The notes under the pieces are model-generated. The model saw nothing but the letters and a program-made list of their open reading frames with translations. It had not been told where the DNA came from and did no database searches. Shown in pieces: positions 24,954 through 33,599 of a stretch of DNA of 44,247 nucleotides (the stretch's first letter is position 1; every line of letters starts with the position of its first letter). Location of the stretch: assembly GCA_038214135.1 (NCBI GenBank), contig JBBQSD010000042.1, positions 1 to 44,247 of the forward strand, read 5' to 3'. The DNA is from JANLSE01 sp038214135. Lineage in GTDB: Bacteria > Chloroflexota > Chloroflexia > Chloroflexales > Roseiflexaceae. Made by a program: the position numbers and the translations under genes.

Positions 24954-25628
24954 ATGCGCGTCTCATTAATCATTCCGGCCCTGAACGAGGCCGACTGTTT
25001 AGGACCGCTGCTTGCCGAGATTCCAGCTGGATTGATCCAGCAGGTGATCGTGGTTGATAATGGCTCAACCGATGCCACGGCGGCTGTTGCTGCTGCATCT
25101 GGCGCACTCGTGATTACCGAGCCGCGCCGTGGCTACGGCTTTGCCTGTGCTGCTGGCGTTCGTGCAGCGACAGGTGACGCAATCGCGTTCATGGATGGCG
25201 ATGGTAGTTTTGTGCCTGGTGAGTTGGCGGCACTGCTTGCACCACTCTCGGCCAATCAGGCCGATTTTGTTTTAGGGACGCGTACAAAGGGCGGAATGAC
25301 ACCAGGGTCGATGCCACCACACCAGCAGTTTGGCAATTGGCTTGTGGCAGCATTGTTGCGTTGGATGTATCATGTGCAGCTGAGTGATCTCGGGCCATTT
25401 CGTGTTATTCGTCGCGATCTGCTCGATACACTCGATCTGCGTGAGCGGACGTATGGTTGGCCGGTTGAAATGATGATCAAAGCAGCCCGCCAACATGCAC
25501 GGATCGTTGAAGTTCCGGTGCGCTATCGGCCACGCTTTGCAGGCGAATCGAAGGTTGGTGGTACACTCCGCGGCACGCTCCTGGCAACCTACCGTATTCT
25601 GAGTGTGACCTTTCGCTCTCGTGTGTAA
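24954..25628 (+). CDS. Family 2 glycosyltransferase (DPM1/dolichyl-phosphate-sugar type)
   Basis: A 224-residue GT-A enzyme without membrane helices. VSLIIPALNEADCLGPLL is the nucleotide-sugar-binding strand, VVDNGSTDATAAVA gives the first acidic motif, and AIAFMDGDGSFVPGELAAL has the DxD-type metal-binding residues; SDLGPFRVIRRDLLD and WPVEMMIKAARQ are typical of polyprenyl-phosphate-sugar synthases. ATG at 24954 follows AGAGAGGAAG; the extension upstream has no SD. It could make the lipid-linked sugar used by the GT-C enzymes at 13439 and 26982, but this is inference. A methyltransferase gene follows by 61 bases. Confidence 0.9.
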   Translation: MRVSLIIPALNEADCLGPLLAEIPAGLIQQVIVVDNGSTDATAAVAAASGALVITEPRRGYGFACAAGVRAATGDAIAFMDGDGSFVPGELAALLAPLSANQADFVLGTRTKGGMTPGSMPPHQQFGNWLVAALLRWMYHVQLSDLGPFRVIRRDLLDTLDLRERTYGWPVEMMIKAARQHARIVEVPVRYRPRFAGESKVGGTLRGTLLATYRILSVTFRSRV

Positions 25629-25689
25629 GCATTCAGTCGTCAGTTGCCATGGGAGCGTGCCAACTGCTCACTATGATATATGAGGCTGT

Positions 25690-26490
25690 ATGAACGCCTG
25701 GTCGTATCCCGATTCAATCTCGGAATCTGATGCTCAGCAGATGGCACGTTTCCTGGAGGAGCGCGCTCGTATGCCGGATCAGCAGCGGCTGCATGCTGCA
25801 CTCATTATTGCACTCGCTCCACAACCCGGTGAACACGCGCTTGATCTTGGGTGCGGTACTGGTGTGATCACGCGCCGCTTGGCCCATGCGATTGGCAGCA
25901 GCGGCACAGTGGTTGGCGTCGATGTCAGCGAAACCATGATCCGCGAGGCGCGGCGGCTTGGTATTCATCCTGCGCTTCGCTTTGTCACTGGCGATGCTAC
26001 CAATCTTGGGTATGAGCCTGCCAGTTTTGAGGTTGCCGCAGCCGCTCGGCTGTTGCTGCATGTGCCGAAACCACTGCTCGTCCTGCATGAAGTACATCGT
26101 GTGGTTCAGCCAGGTGGCCGGTTGGGATTGCTAGAATGGGATTGGGGCACACTCGCAATTGACCATAGCCAACGCCAGATCACGCGCCGGATACTCGATT
26201 GGCGCTGCGATAACCATGGCGGCGATAACTGGATGGGTCGGCAGTTGCCACGCCTTTGCCAGGAGAGTGGATGGGCAGTTCGCACGATCCAGGTGCTTGC
26301 AAGCATCCATCAAACCGAAGATATGGGCTTTATCGCAACAATACGCCGTGCGGCGGCGGGCGCACAACAACACGATGCAATCTCAGAAACTGAGCATATG
26401 GCCTGGATTGCCGAGATCGATACGCGCTTAGCACAGGGCCGCTTCTTTGCAACGATGAATGACTATATTGTGGTGGCGGAGCGAATGTAA
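25690..26490 (+). CDS. Class I SAM-dependent methyltransferase
   Basis: A 266-residue Rossmann-type methyltransferase. ALDLGCGTGVITRRLA is motif I, VVGVDVSETMI the acidic end of strand 2, and FVTGDATNLGYEPASFEVAAAARLLLHVP covers motifs II-III in outline, with VVQPGGRLGLLEWDW as the post-motif III strand. It resembles UbiE-type and related small-molecule methyltransferases; the substrate is unknown. ATG at 25690 lies 5 bases after a GAGG. Probably cotranscribed with the GT2 gene and convergent with the broken gene at 26531. Confidence 0.9.
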   Translation: MNAWSYPDSISESDAQQMARFLEERARMPDQQRLHAALIIALAPQPGEHALDLGCGTGVITRRLAHAIGSSGTVVGVDVSETMIREARRLGIHPALRFVTGDATNLGYEPASFEVAAAARLLLHVPKPLLVLHEVHRVVQPGGRLGLLEWDWGTLAIDHSQRQITRRILDWRCDNHGGDNWMGRQLPRLCQESGWAVRTIQVLASIHQTEDMGFIATIRRAAAGAQQHDAISETEHMAWIAEIDTRLAQGRFFATMNDYIVVAERM

Positions 26491-26530
26491 TGCTTGGATT
26501 GCTTCTCTCAACGGGTTGCTCTGGATACGC

Positions 26531-26962
26531 TTATAAGTACACCATCTGGCGTCGCTTCGGATATAGCGCAATGATCTGGCGATCTTCACGTTCGCTGAGT
26601 TCATAGGCAAGCCGACGTGCCTCTTTCAGGTTGCTATGGTTTGTTGTGATGTCCAGGTAATACTCGCCAGTGCGCGGGTGAATCCAGGCTCCAGGCCAGC
26701 AATCTGGTTGGCAGAGTACCTAGTAATGACCCACGATGAAGCCATACAATGCCTGCATGAGGTCTGCGTCTGATGACAAAATGACGGTTTGGCTTGGGTA
26801 TTTCGGGAAGCCCCATGTGTCACTTGTATCAAGGATATCACCAGTATCGCGTTTGATTGGCGTGCCACCAGATGCATACGTTTGCGCTACAATGCGATGA
26901 AGATAATGCTCCGGGAAGGGTACCATGTCCTCGCTTGACTCTGGTGTTGGTAGGATGAGCAT
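26531..26962 (-). pseudogene. Hypothetical gene interrupted by an in-frame TAG
   Basis: ATG at 26962 (GAGG 8 bases upstream) opens a frame reading MLILPTPESSEDMVPFPEHY, DTSDTWGFPKYPSQTVILSS and DADLMQALYGFIVGHY, then TAG at 26722-26720. The same frame continues for 62 codons to TAA at 26531 with plainly protein-like sequence: WPGAWIHPRTGEYYLDITTN, LKEARRLAYELSERED and IIALYPKRRQMVYL. So one gene of about 143 codons is interrupted by amber, perhaps from CAG or TGG-like codons. I do not recognise the family. It overlaps nothing and follows the DUF2723 gene by 19 bases. Confidence 0.75.
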
Positions 26963-26981
26963 GGTTACGCGCCTCACGCTA

Positions 26982-28556
26982 TCAATCGAACGAGCGGATC
27001 TGCCACAGGTCAAACGTTTCTGAGATTGGGAAGATCGGGTAGCGTGCTGCTAATTGCTGATTAAATTGGATCGCATAGACAGGCCGCTGTGGGTAATACA
27101 GTGCTGCACGATCAGCCCAACTAATGCCATCCTCTGGTTCGGTCTGGTCGATCTGCACATCAAGGCGCTGATGTTCGACGAGCTGCAAATATTCGATTGG
27201 CACACATTCTTCCCAACGGCAGAGAATAACTGCATGCGGCTCAACAATCTCCAGCACACCTGCTGCAATTTCGCGTGGCGCATAGTTAGCCGATTGATCA
27301 ATCTGGTCAAACCACTGCCACCCACGCACAAGCGTCAGCCCAATGACACCTGCAATTAGTAGCGCTGGCACCATTTGGAGGATGTGCGGCAGCCTGCGGC
27401 GCAGTTCGCCAATCAGCCAGCCTGCGCCAATGCCAGCCCAAACGCTGGCAACCACATATGCTGGCAGAAAATAGACGGGTGCTTTCGGCACATCACCAGC
27501 GATATTAATGCCAAACAACACGGCACTGACAAAGATAATGCCGCTGAAACATGCACTCCGGCGATCTCGCCAGAGCAACACTGCAATTCCGATCAGTGCA
27601 AACGCCAACCCACTCCACCAGAACTCGTCACGCAACACTTCGCCAGCATGTAGTATGAGCAAAGGGAACTGTGCCCATCCGTGGGTAAAAATCTTTGCCC
27701 GAAAGCCAGCACCCAACGCAAGATTGACGACATCGGTCCAATTGGCAGGGTTGCCCCAATAATAATGATAGGGCAGACCCTGGCTGCGATAGTAATCGAA
27801 TGGCCGATAGCGTACAAACTGAAATGCAAGATAGAGTAAGGGTGTTAAACCCAATCCAAAGAACAGTAGCGGGCTTCCGATCAGATTACGAATAGCTGGC
27901 CAGTTAGAATCATTAAATCTGGCATGGGTGATCTGCCAGAGTTGTGGCAGTAGTGTTAGGGCCAGGGCAGGCAACACAATCGGGATGAAACTGCCGTGAT
28001 GCGTGATCGCGAGGCCCGTCAGGATTGCTAGGTACCTCAATAGGTGGGTATGCTGAGGAGTTGCCCACCAATCCAGCAATACTCGCCAGATCAACAGGAT
28101 GAACAGTGCTTGAAGCGTGTAGACCTCGGTAATTACGGAGAGCGACCAGAAGCGCGGCGAGACGGCCAACGCTGCTGCTGCAACCAACCCACCCCAGATA
28201 GAACTAGTCGTCCGTTGGGTGACCAGGAATGCCGCAGCGACTGCAAATGCGCTCCATATTGTCGTCATGATTGTCACACGACGGGCTGCATCGCCAACTG
28301 GAATCAGATGCACTGCTAGGGCATTCACCATCGTAAAGAATGGGTAGCCAGTTGCATGAGGAACGCCAACAAGTGCTGCTGCCATCTGGTGTTCCGCCTG
28401 ATCGCCCGTGAGTAATGATGGTGCACTAGTGCGCACATATAACATTAGTGCCAGTACAAACACCACAAACGGCAGCATAATGGCAATTCGGCTGCGCGGC
28501 TTACTATCTTCTACACTCCGATGCTTCAGTGTAGGCCACCATATTGGCATAGCCAT
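26982..28556 (-). CDS. DUF2723-type membrane protein (GT-C-like)
   Basis: A 524-residue protein with about ten hydrophobic helices and a soluble C-terminal part. The first loop, SAPSLLTGDQAEHQMAAALV followed by GVPHATGYPFFTMVNAL, is characteristic of DUF2723 proteins, which share the architecture of lipid-linked-sugar transferases; the acidic D in TGDQAEH is at the expected catalytic place. TGLAITHHGSF and the long loop with YWGNPANWTDVVNLALGAGF also fit the family. ATG at 28556 follows GAGG. Downstream lies the interrupted gene, upstream a TIGR04282 remnant. The substrate and acceptor are unknown. Confidence 0.82.
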   Translation of the reverse strand: MAMPIWWPTLKHRSVEDSKPRSRIAIMLPFVVFVLALMLYVRTSAPSLLTGDQAEHQMAAALVGVPHATGYPFFTMVNALAVHLIPVGDAARRVTIMTTIWSAFAVAAAFLVTQRTTSSIWGGLVAAAALAVSPRFWSLSVITEVYTLQALFILLIWRVLLDWWATPQHTHLLRYLAILTGLAITHHGSFIPIVLPALALTLLPQLWQITHARFNDSNWPAIRNLIGSPLLFFGLGLTPLLYLAFQFVRYRPFDYYRSQGLPYHYYWGNPANWTDVVNLALGAGFRAKIFTHGWAQFPLLILHAGEVLRDEFWWSGLAFALIGIAVLLWRDRRSACFSGIIFVSAVLFGINIAGDVPKAPVYFLPAYVVASVWAGIGAGWLIGELRRRLPHILQMVPALLIAGVIGLTLVRGWQWFDQIDQSANYAPREIAAGVLEIVEPHAVILCRWEECVPIEYLQLVEHQRLDVQIDQTEPEDGISWADRAALYYPQRPVYAIQFNQQLAARYPIFPISETFDLWQIRSFD

Positions 28557-28637
28557 GGTGCTGCATCCTCATTCAGAACGGCCTTCCGATTGCAGATCAG
28601 TCTGTTCGATTGGTACCAGCAGCAGTGCGTGTGGGTA

Positions 28638-28844
28638 TCATTGGCGAAAGTATTTAGCAGACGACTCAGACCAGAAGGAAAGGGCGCCTGCGCAATTTCG
28701 TGTGCGCTCTGCGAAGTCGATGGTATCGGTAAGAAAACTCTGGTAGAGCGCGAGCGCCCGCTCCGCACCAATCCCAGCAGCAAGGCGCGTTTTGGTCTGG
28801 CCCACCGCAGGCTCTTTGGCCACAATAATCAAACACTGTCGCAT
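28638..28844 (-). pseudogene. Second TIGR04282-type transferase remnant
   Basis: Reads MRQCLIIVAKEPAVGQTKTR, then LAAGIGAERALALYQSFLTD, the N-terminal third of rSAM/selenodomain-associated transferase 1, and stops after about 68 residues at TGA (28640-28638). Past the stop the same frame reads HALLLVPIEQTDL for 20 more codons, then stops again; this may be a scrap of the missing middle part. The remaining 130 or so residues are absent. It lies 24 bases upstream of no intact partner; the molybdoenzyme gene is 24 bases further upstream on this strand. Confidence 0.78.
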
Positions 28845-28868
28845 GAGAGATACTCCTTAATGCCTATC

Positions 28869-30554
28869 TCAGGCGACTTCAACCATAATGATGTGATACC
28901 CAGTAGCACCATCGGGATGTGTATCGCGGGGTTTTTCGATCTGTGGTTGACCTGTACCATCGACAGCACGCAATGTCAGCGTATGCTTGCCCGGTGTCGC
29001 TGCCCAATTATAGCGCCAAACCCGCCAGGTTAATGGGTCGCTCTGTGGATCAAGGGTCGTCTGCGTCCATTCCCCATCGTCGATCCGAATCTCGACGGTC
29101 GTGATGCCACGATTACCAGCAAATGCGACTCCCCCCAATGGTACGATTCCTTGTTGCAGACGGAGTGGTTCTTTTGATAGCCGGGGATTGCCGGTATCGA
29201 AAACCGCTGTCGTTGTTATTGTGGCGTCGTCCGTCCATCCGCGCTGTTGCCAGTAGCCCTTGTAGTCGGTTCGCACTAGTTCAATCTTGGTCAGCCACTT
29301 GACGTTCTTCACGCCGTACAGGCCCGGAACGATCAGGCGCGCAGGAAACCCATGCTTCACGACCAACGCCTCGCCACCGATCCCATAAGCAATGATGCTC
29401 GTTGGATCCATTGCCTTCGCCAGCGGAATCGATTCGGTATAGCCCTCTGCAGCTGTTAGCTTGACGTCGATCACGCCATCCTGCACACCGGCGCGCTCAA
29501 GCAGATCGCGTAGCCGTATACCCGTCCACATCACATTCCCGATTAGGTAGTTGCCGACCTCATTCGAGATACACGCCAGCGTGCTCGTCTGTTCAATTCT
29601 TGGCATAGCCAGCAGTTCATTATAGCTGATATCAAAGGGCGTATCGACAGCACCAGCAATCATCAGTTTCCAGGTCTCACGCTCAACAATCGGGTCGCGG
29701 GTTGATGACGAGATCACGTAGAGCGTCTCATTGGTGTTGAAGGGTGCACGAGTACCAGGTGCAGGCGCAAATGCAGGAACGGGCGTGGCACTTGGCTCAG
29801 GAATAGCCGTCGGAGCTGCAACATCGGTCGGCTGGGCAGTTGGTGCGTTGGCAATAGTTGTTGCGGCAGGAAGGGATGTTGGCGCACTTGTTGGCGCAGG
29901 TGCGGCGGTTGGTTGCACAGGCGCGCTTGTCGGAAGTGCCTGGCCCGCACCAGCAACCTGTGTGTCGCTCTCGTTTGTACCAAGCAATTCCGCAATTGCT
30001 GTCGTTCCGACTGCTACCGCCAGCATCGTACCAGCGCTGCGCAGTAAAAAGATGCGCCGCGATGTTTCTTGGGCTGGGTCAGCGGTGAGGAGGGCCGCTG
30101 TACTCGGCGTTACCCGATTGATAATCCAGGCTAACATTCCCCCCCAGCCAAGATAGGCTAAGATAGTCAGGCTGAAACCGATTACACCGCCACGTAAGCC
30201 GCCGATCATGGATTGTACCAACAGCGTCAGCATCGTTGGGATGATCGCGAGCACTATCGCTGCAAGTGCAAGTGGTCGCGGAGCGATTCGGCCATACAGC
30301 CAGCCAATTGCCCCGCCGAAAATAATAAGGATCAGGCTGCCAGTGAGTTCGATAATCAGCTTGGCAAGTGAGCCAAGCGTCTCGATTCCGAATGTCGCAA
30401 CAGCACCAGGTGTCAGTCGAATCATTGCATCGGCAATATCGAGTGGGACAAACGATGCAGAGCTGATTCGTGAAAGCAATAACAACAGGCCAGCGAGTGC
30501 CGCACTTGTTACAACACCAGCGACAACGTGCTGTTTCCAGGGATACAGGCGCAT
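28869..30554 (-). CDS. Membrane-anchored sulfite-oxidase-family molybdoenzyme
   Basis: A 561-residue protein in three parts. The first 155 residues hold about four membrane helices (for example GSLILIIFGGAIGWLYGRIA); residues about 165-180 look like a twin-Arg-type start (TSRRIFLLRSAG) inside the chain; residues 205-270 are an Ala/Pro/Thr linker. The remainder is the oxidoreductase molybdopterin-binding domain: TLACISNEVGNYLIGNVMW has the Cys that binds Mo, VVKHGFPARLIVPGLYGVKN is the conserved cofactor loop and KWLTKIEL the end of the domain, followed by the Mo-co dimerisation domain with an Ig-like fold. Likely extracytoplasmic; it may oxidise sulfite or reduce other oxyanions or sulfoxides. 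ATG at 30554 has AAGAGG upstream. Confidence 0.9.
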   Translation of the reverse strand: MRLYPWKQHVVAGVVTSAALAGLLLLLSRISSASFVPLDIADAMIRLTPGAVATFGIETLGSLAKLIIELTGSLILIIFGGAIGWLYGRIAPRPLALAAIVLAIIPTMLTLLVQSMIGGLRGGVIGFSLTILAYLGWGGMLAWIINRVTPSTAALLTADPAQETSRRIFLLRSAGTMLAVAVGTTAIAELLGTNESDTQVAGAGQALPTSAPVQPTAAPAPTSAPTSLPAATTIANAPTAQPTDVAAPTAIPEPSATPVPAFAPAPGTRAPFNTNETLYVISSSTRDPIVERETWKLMIAGAVDTPFDISYNELLAMPRIEQTSTLACISNEVGNYLIGNVMWTGIRLRDLLERAGVQDGVIDVKLTAAEGYTESIPLAKAMDPTSIIAYGIGGEALVVKHGFPARLIVPGLYGVKNVKWLTKIELVRTDYKGYWQQRGWTDDATITTTAVFDTGNPRLSKEPLRLQQGIVPLGGVAFAGNRGITTVEIRIDDGEWTQTTLDPQSDPLTWRVWRYNWAATPGKHTLTLRAVDGTGQPQIEKPRDTHPDGATGYHIIMVEVA

Positions 30555-30826
30555 GGCGATACCTCTTTGGGTCGTATAACTGTATGGAATATACTCATAG
30601 TAGCGCTTTAAACTTATTCAGTTGTTACCAGAGTCTAACGATTCTGGTTAGGATTTGCCGAACGCACACCACCCACAACACCCTGGTACATCGAGGATCA
30701 TTCGGCCACCCAGCACAAACGACAGCATATACTAGTGAAATCGTCTTATGCAAGCCGTTGTGTCTGAGCATTGATGTCGTAAGAATTGTAAGATTATTGT
30801 GGAACCGATGGCCATTCCATCCTTCA

Positions 30827-31342
30827 ATGCTACTGGTTGGGCGTCAGCCAGAAATCGTTGCGCTCGATGCGATGCTGGCGTTGGCTGCAACTGGCGCTGG
30901 GCAGACGCGGCTGATCATTGGCGAAGCCGGAATTGGCAAATCACGGCTTGTGAGCGAAGGATGCACGCGTGCCGTTCAGCGCGGCTTTACCATCGTGCAG
31001 GGTCATTGCCGTGAGGGTGATCGTGCGCTACCCTATGCGATTGGGCTGGCGCTCGTCCAGGCAGCAGCAGCGCACATCCAGCCTGAACAATTGGGAGCGC
31101 GATTGCACCCATATGCCGATCTGGAACGACAGCGCCTGAGCCTTGAACTGCCACTGGCCCGCTTCGCTCCTGCTGAGACGAAACGCACGATTGGGCTCCT
31201 GTTTCATCAGGAACGGGTGCGCGATGAGTTTGTCGATGCCATTCAGGCTCATACCGATGGCAATCCATTCTTTATCGAAGAGACATTGCGTGCTCTGGCG
31301 GCAATCGGAGCGTGCTTATTCCCTACCTCACCCCTCCTTTAA
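30827..31342 (+). pseudogene. AAA/STAND-type regulator remnant
   Basis: MLLVGRQPEIVALDAMLALA and LIIGEAGIGKSRLVSEGCTR are the start and Walker A (GEAGIGKS) of the AAA_16 ATPase domain of large LuxR- or cyclase-type regulators. QGHCREGDRALPYAIGLALV continues normally to the region around LSLELPLARF, but RDEFVDAIQAHTDGNPFFIE, which normally lies more than 100 residues further on, follows almost directly, and the frame ends at residue 171 where full proteins run to about 900 or more. Thus an internal deletion and loss of the C-terminus. No SD precedes the ATG at 30827. The 270 bases upstream of it hold nothing else recognisable. Confidence 0.78.
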
Positions 31343-31482
31343 ACTGAATGGTGTGTTTTTAGTCCATTCTTTAATCTGTGGTACGAGCGGTTTTGACACA
31401 TCAGCAATATCATCGCAGTCCTCAGATCAGAATGGTTATAATGAACGTACGAGAAATCACGAATTATTTGGCGGAGGATACA

Positions 31483-31767
31483 ATGGCGTATTGGACGTTT
31501 CTCACCAATCATGCACAGGTCTTGATCTGTGTTTCGCGAAATAGCCGGATGACCGCCCGTGAAATCGCTGAGATTGTTGGCATCACCGAGCGGGCCGTCC
31601 AACGTATTCTTGATGATCTCGAAGCCGCAGCCTATCTGACGCGCACCCGCAATGGGCGCAAAAATATGTATGAAATTCATCCCGAACGCCCTATGCGGCA
31701 TCCTGCACAGCACGGCCTTGCCATCCGCGATCTGCTTGGGCTGCTCGCAGCCAGCGAAACTGAGTAA
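31483..31767 (+). CDS. Winged-helix transcriptional regulator (MarR-like)
   Basis: A 94-residue DNA-binding protein. The helix-turn-helix is MTAREIAEIVGITERAVQRI at about residues 24-44, followed by LDDLEAAAYLTRTRNGRKNM, the wing, as in small MarR/ArsR/TrmB-like regulators. ATG at 31483 is firm because GGAGG lies 6 bases upstream; ATG at 31441 has no SD. No sensor domain is present, so effector binding is unclear. It lies 249 bases upstream of dabB on the same strand, with a palindromic AT-rich element between, and may regulate the dab genes or itself. Confidence 0.82.
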   Translation: MAYWTFLTNHAQVLICVSRNSRMTAREIAEIVGITERAVQRILDDLEAAAYLTRTRNGRKNMYEIHPERPMRHPAQHGLAIRDLLGLLAASETE

Positions 31768-31939
31768 GCCCTTCACACCGAATCACCTATACGCTGCGCT
31801 ATCAGCGCCTCCGACTACGAATCGCGGGTGCGCCGTAGGCACCTGTCGCCCACAGCTTGCAGCATGCTCCTGTGCAATACGTTCCCATCATGACCGCTTT
31901 GTCATGCAGCCCGCGTATAGCGGGTACCAAAACACGATC

Positions 31940-31971
31940 TATAATACACGATATTAAATTCGTGATATAAT
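31940..31971 (+). promoter_or_regulatory. AT-rich palindrome upstream of dabB, possible operator
   Basis: CACGA (31947-31951) and TCGTG (31960-31964) flank TATTAAAT, and TATAAT occurs on both sides (31940-31945 and 31966-31971). A spacing compatible with a full -35/-10 promoter was not found, so the promoter is not defined. The rest of 31768-32016 holds no gene. Confidence 0.35.
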
Positions 31972-32016
31972 AATCGTAATAGGTATCGACCTCGAATGTG
32001 ATGACAGGGGAAATGC

Positions 32017-33534
32017 GTGCAGTACCAGAAGGCAGGCCGCACCGAAGCTGGCTTATTGGCGGTTCTCACCGGGCTCACCGTGGCATCGATGGTCTTTGTG
32101 ATCTGGCAGGCCAGTACACTCCAACCAATCCGGCTGCCGGCGCTCATGATCGATCGTCTGAGCGCAATGATCGGATTACTCGTCGCGGGTATTGGAACGA
32201 TATGCTTCCACTTTAGTATACGCTACCTTGATGGAGAGCCAGGGCAACAACGCTTTTTACGGTGGTTGTTCTTCACGGTTGTGATGGCCTATGTACTTAT
32301 TCTTGCAACGAATCTCTTGCTGCTCATCGCGGCTTGGGCATGTACCAGCCTGGGATTACATCACCTGCTGACCTTCTATCACCACCGACCTGAGGCCCAG
32401 CGACCAGCACGTAAGAAATTTCTGATCAGTCGGCTTGGCGATCTCGCGTTGTTGAGTGCAATTCTTGTAATCTGGTTCCAGTGGGGAACGCTTGATCTGC
32501 AGATCTTCTTACAACACGTTGCCGTGCCAACTGCTTGGAGTGGAGCACCACTAGGGGCAGCACTGCTCATCGTCGTCGCAGCGCTCACAAAATCGGCCCA
32601 GTTCCCGTTCCATACCTGGCTGCCAGAAACGATGGAAGCACCAACGCCCGTTTCGGCGCTCATGCATGCGGGTATCATCAATGCTGGTGGGTTCCTGATC
32701 CTGCGCTTTGCGCCTTTGATCAGTGCTGTGCCAGAAGCGCTGTTCCTGCTTGCGCTCGTCGGCACGCTCACCGTCGGGTTTGGTACGCTGAGTCTGTGGA
32801 CGCAGACAGACATCAAGCGCATGCTCGCTTGGTCAACCATCAGTCAGATGGGCTTTATGATAATTCAGTGCGGCTTGGTGGTGTTTCCCGCAGCAATCTT
32901 GCATATGATGGGGCATGGCTGCTACAAAGCGTGGTCATTCCTGCGTTCCGGTGGCTTGCCTGATTCAACCATCGCATCTCCAGCAATGGAGCCACGCTCT
33001 GCTCTGGCATACAGTGCTGGCGGAACCCTGCTTGCGGTTCCGGCACTGGCACTGGCAACGAGCATTACACAGTATGACCCATTTCATTCGCCGGGCGAGT
33101 TGGCGCTATTGGCCATGCTGGCCCTCTCAATTGGCCAACTCTGGGTTGCCTTGTTCGGCGTCCGCATGCAACATACGTTCATGCGCCTCTCAATCGGGCT
33201 GCTGGCCACCATGACCATTGCGCTGGGCGCGTGTAGCCTGTACAAAGGTGCGGCACTCTTCTTTGCACCGGTATTTGGTCAGCTTCCAGGAACAGGAACA
33301 CCACTGCATTGGATCGCAGCAGCGCTACCGGTGATCCTCATGACCAGCCTGATCGTCTTTCGTGCGCTATTGCCGGCCATTGAACAGAGCGCATTCGGGC
33401 GAGCGTTGTATGTGTATGCACTGAATGGTTTTTATATCGGCATCTACGCCAACCAGATCGTTGACTGGCTCTGGAGGCAGCCCACGATGCGCGAAAAGTA
33501 TGCAGCAATCAGGCGTCAGAAATCAGAAGCATAG
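32017..33534 (+). CDS. dabB: DabB: proton-antiporter-like subunit of inorganic carbon transporter
   Basis: A 505-residue NuoL/MrpA-type membrane protein with some twelve or more hydrophobic helices. FHTWLPETMEAPTPVSALMH is the proton_antipo_M signature shared with NuoL, and ISRLGDLALLSA and MLAWSTISQMGFMI fit the same fold. The C-terminus is short compared with NuoL, as in DabB. The assignment rests on the DabA gene 65 bases downstream: DabA and DabB together form an energy-coupled CO2/bicarbonate accumulation complex. GTG at 32017 has AGGGGA 5 bases upstream. The last codons are encoded by two copies of the TCAGAAG-type heptamer repeat, so the C-terminal tail (IRRQKSEA) may be an accretion. 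Confidence 0.88.
   Translation: MQYQKAGRTEAGLLAVLTGLTVASMVFVIWQASTLQPIRLPALMIDRLSAMIGLLVAGIGTICFHFSIRYLDGEPGQQRFLRWLFFTVVMAYVLILATNLLLLIAAWACTSLGLHHLLTFYHHRPEAQRPARKKFLISRLGDLALLSAILVIWFQWGTLDLQIFLQHVAVPTAWSGAPLGAALLIVVAALTKSAQFPFHTWLPETMEAPTPVSALMHAGIINAGGFLILRFAPLISAVPEALFLLALVGTLTVGFGTLSLWTQTDIKRMLAWSTISQMGFMIIQCGLVVFPAAILHMMGHGCYKAWSFLRSGGLPDSTIASPAMEPRSALAYSAGGTLLAVPALALATSITQYDPFHSPGELALLAMLALSIGQLWVALFGVRMQHTFMRLSIGLLATMTIALGACSLYKGAALFFAPVFGQLPGTGTPLHWIAAALPVILMTSLIVFRALLPAIEQSAFGRALYVYALNGFYIGIYANQIVDWLWRQPTMREKYAAIRRQKSEA
33516..33529 (+). repeat. Heptamer repeat pair in the dabB end
   Basis: TCAGAAA and TCAGAAG, adjacent, within the last codons of dabB. Same heptamer as at 6155-6175 and 15121-15148. 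Confidence 0.5.
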
Positions 33535-33599
33535 GGAACAATCGCGCGCCGCTGGCATTTCTCGCATTCCGCTCCGATGTGAAGAAAGGATTAATGATT

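Noticed and set aside
17411..26962. Stop-codon reassignment or selenocysteine as an explanation of in-frame stops
   Set aside because: Both TGA and TAG are involved, the surrounding intact genes end normally at TGA, TAG and TAA, and no selenocysteine element or Sec-specific context was seen.
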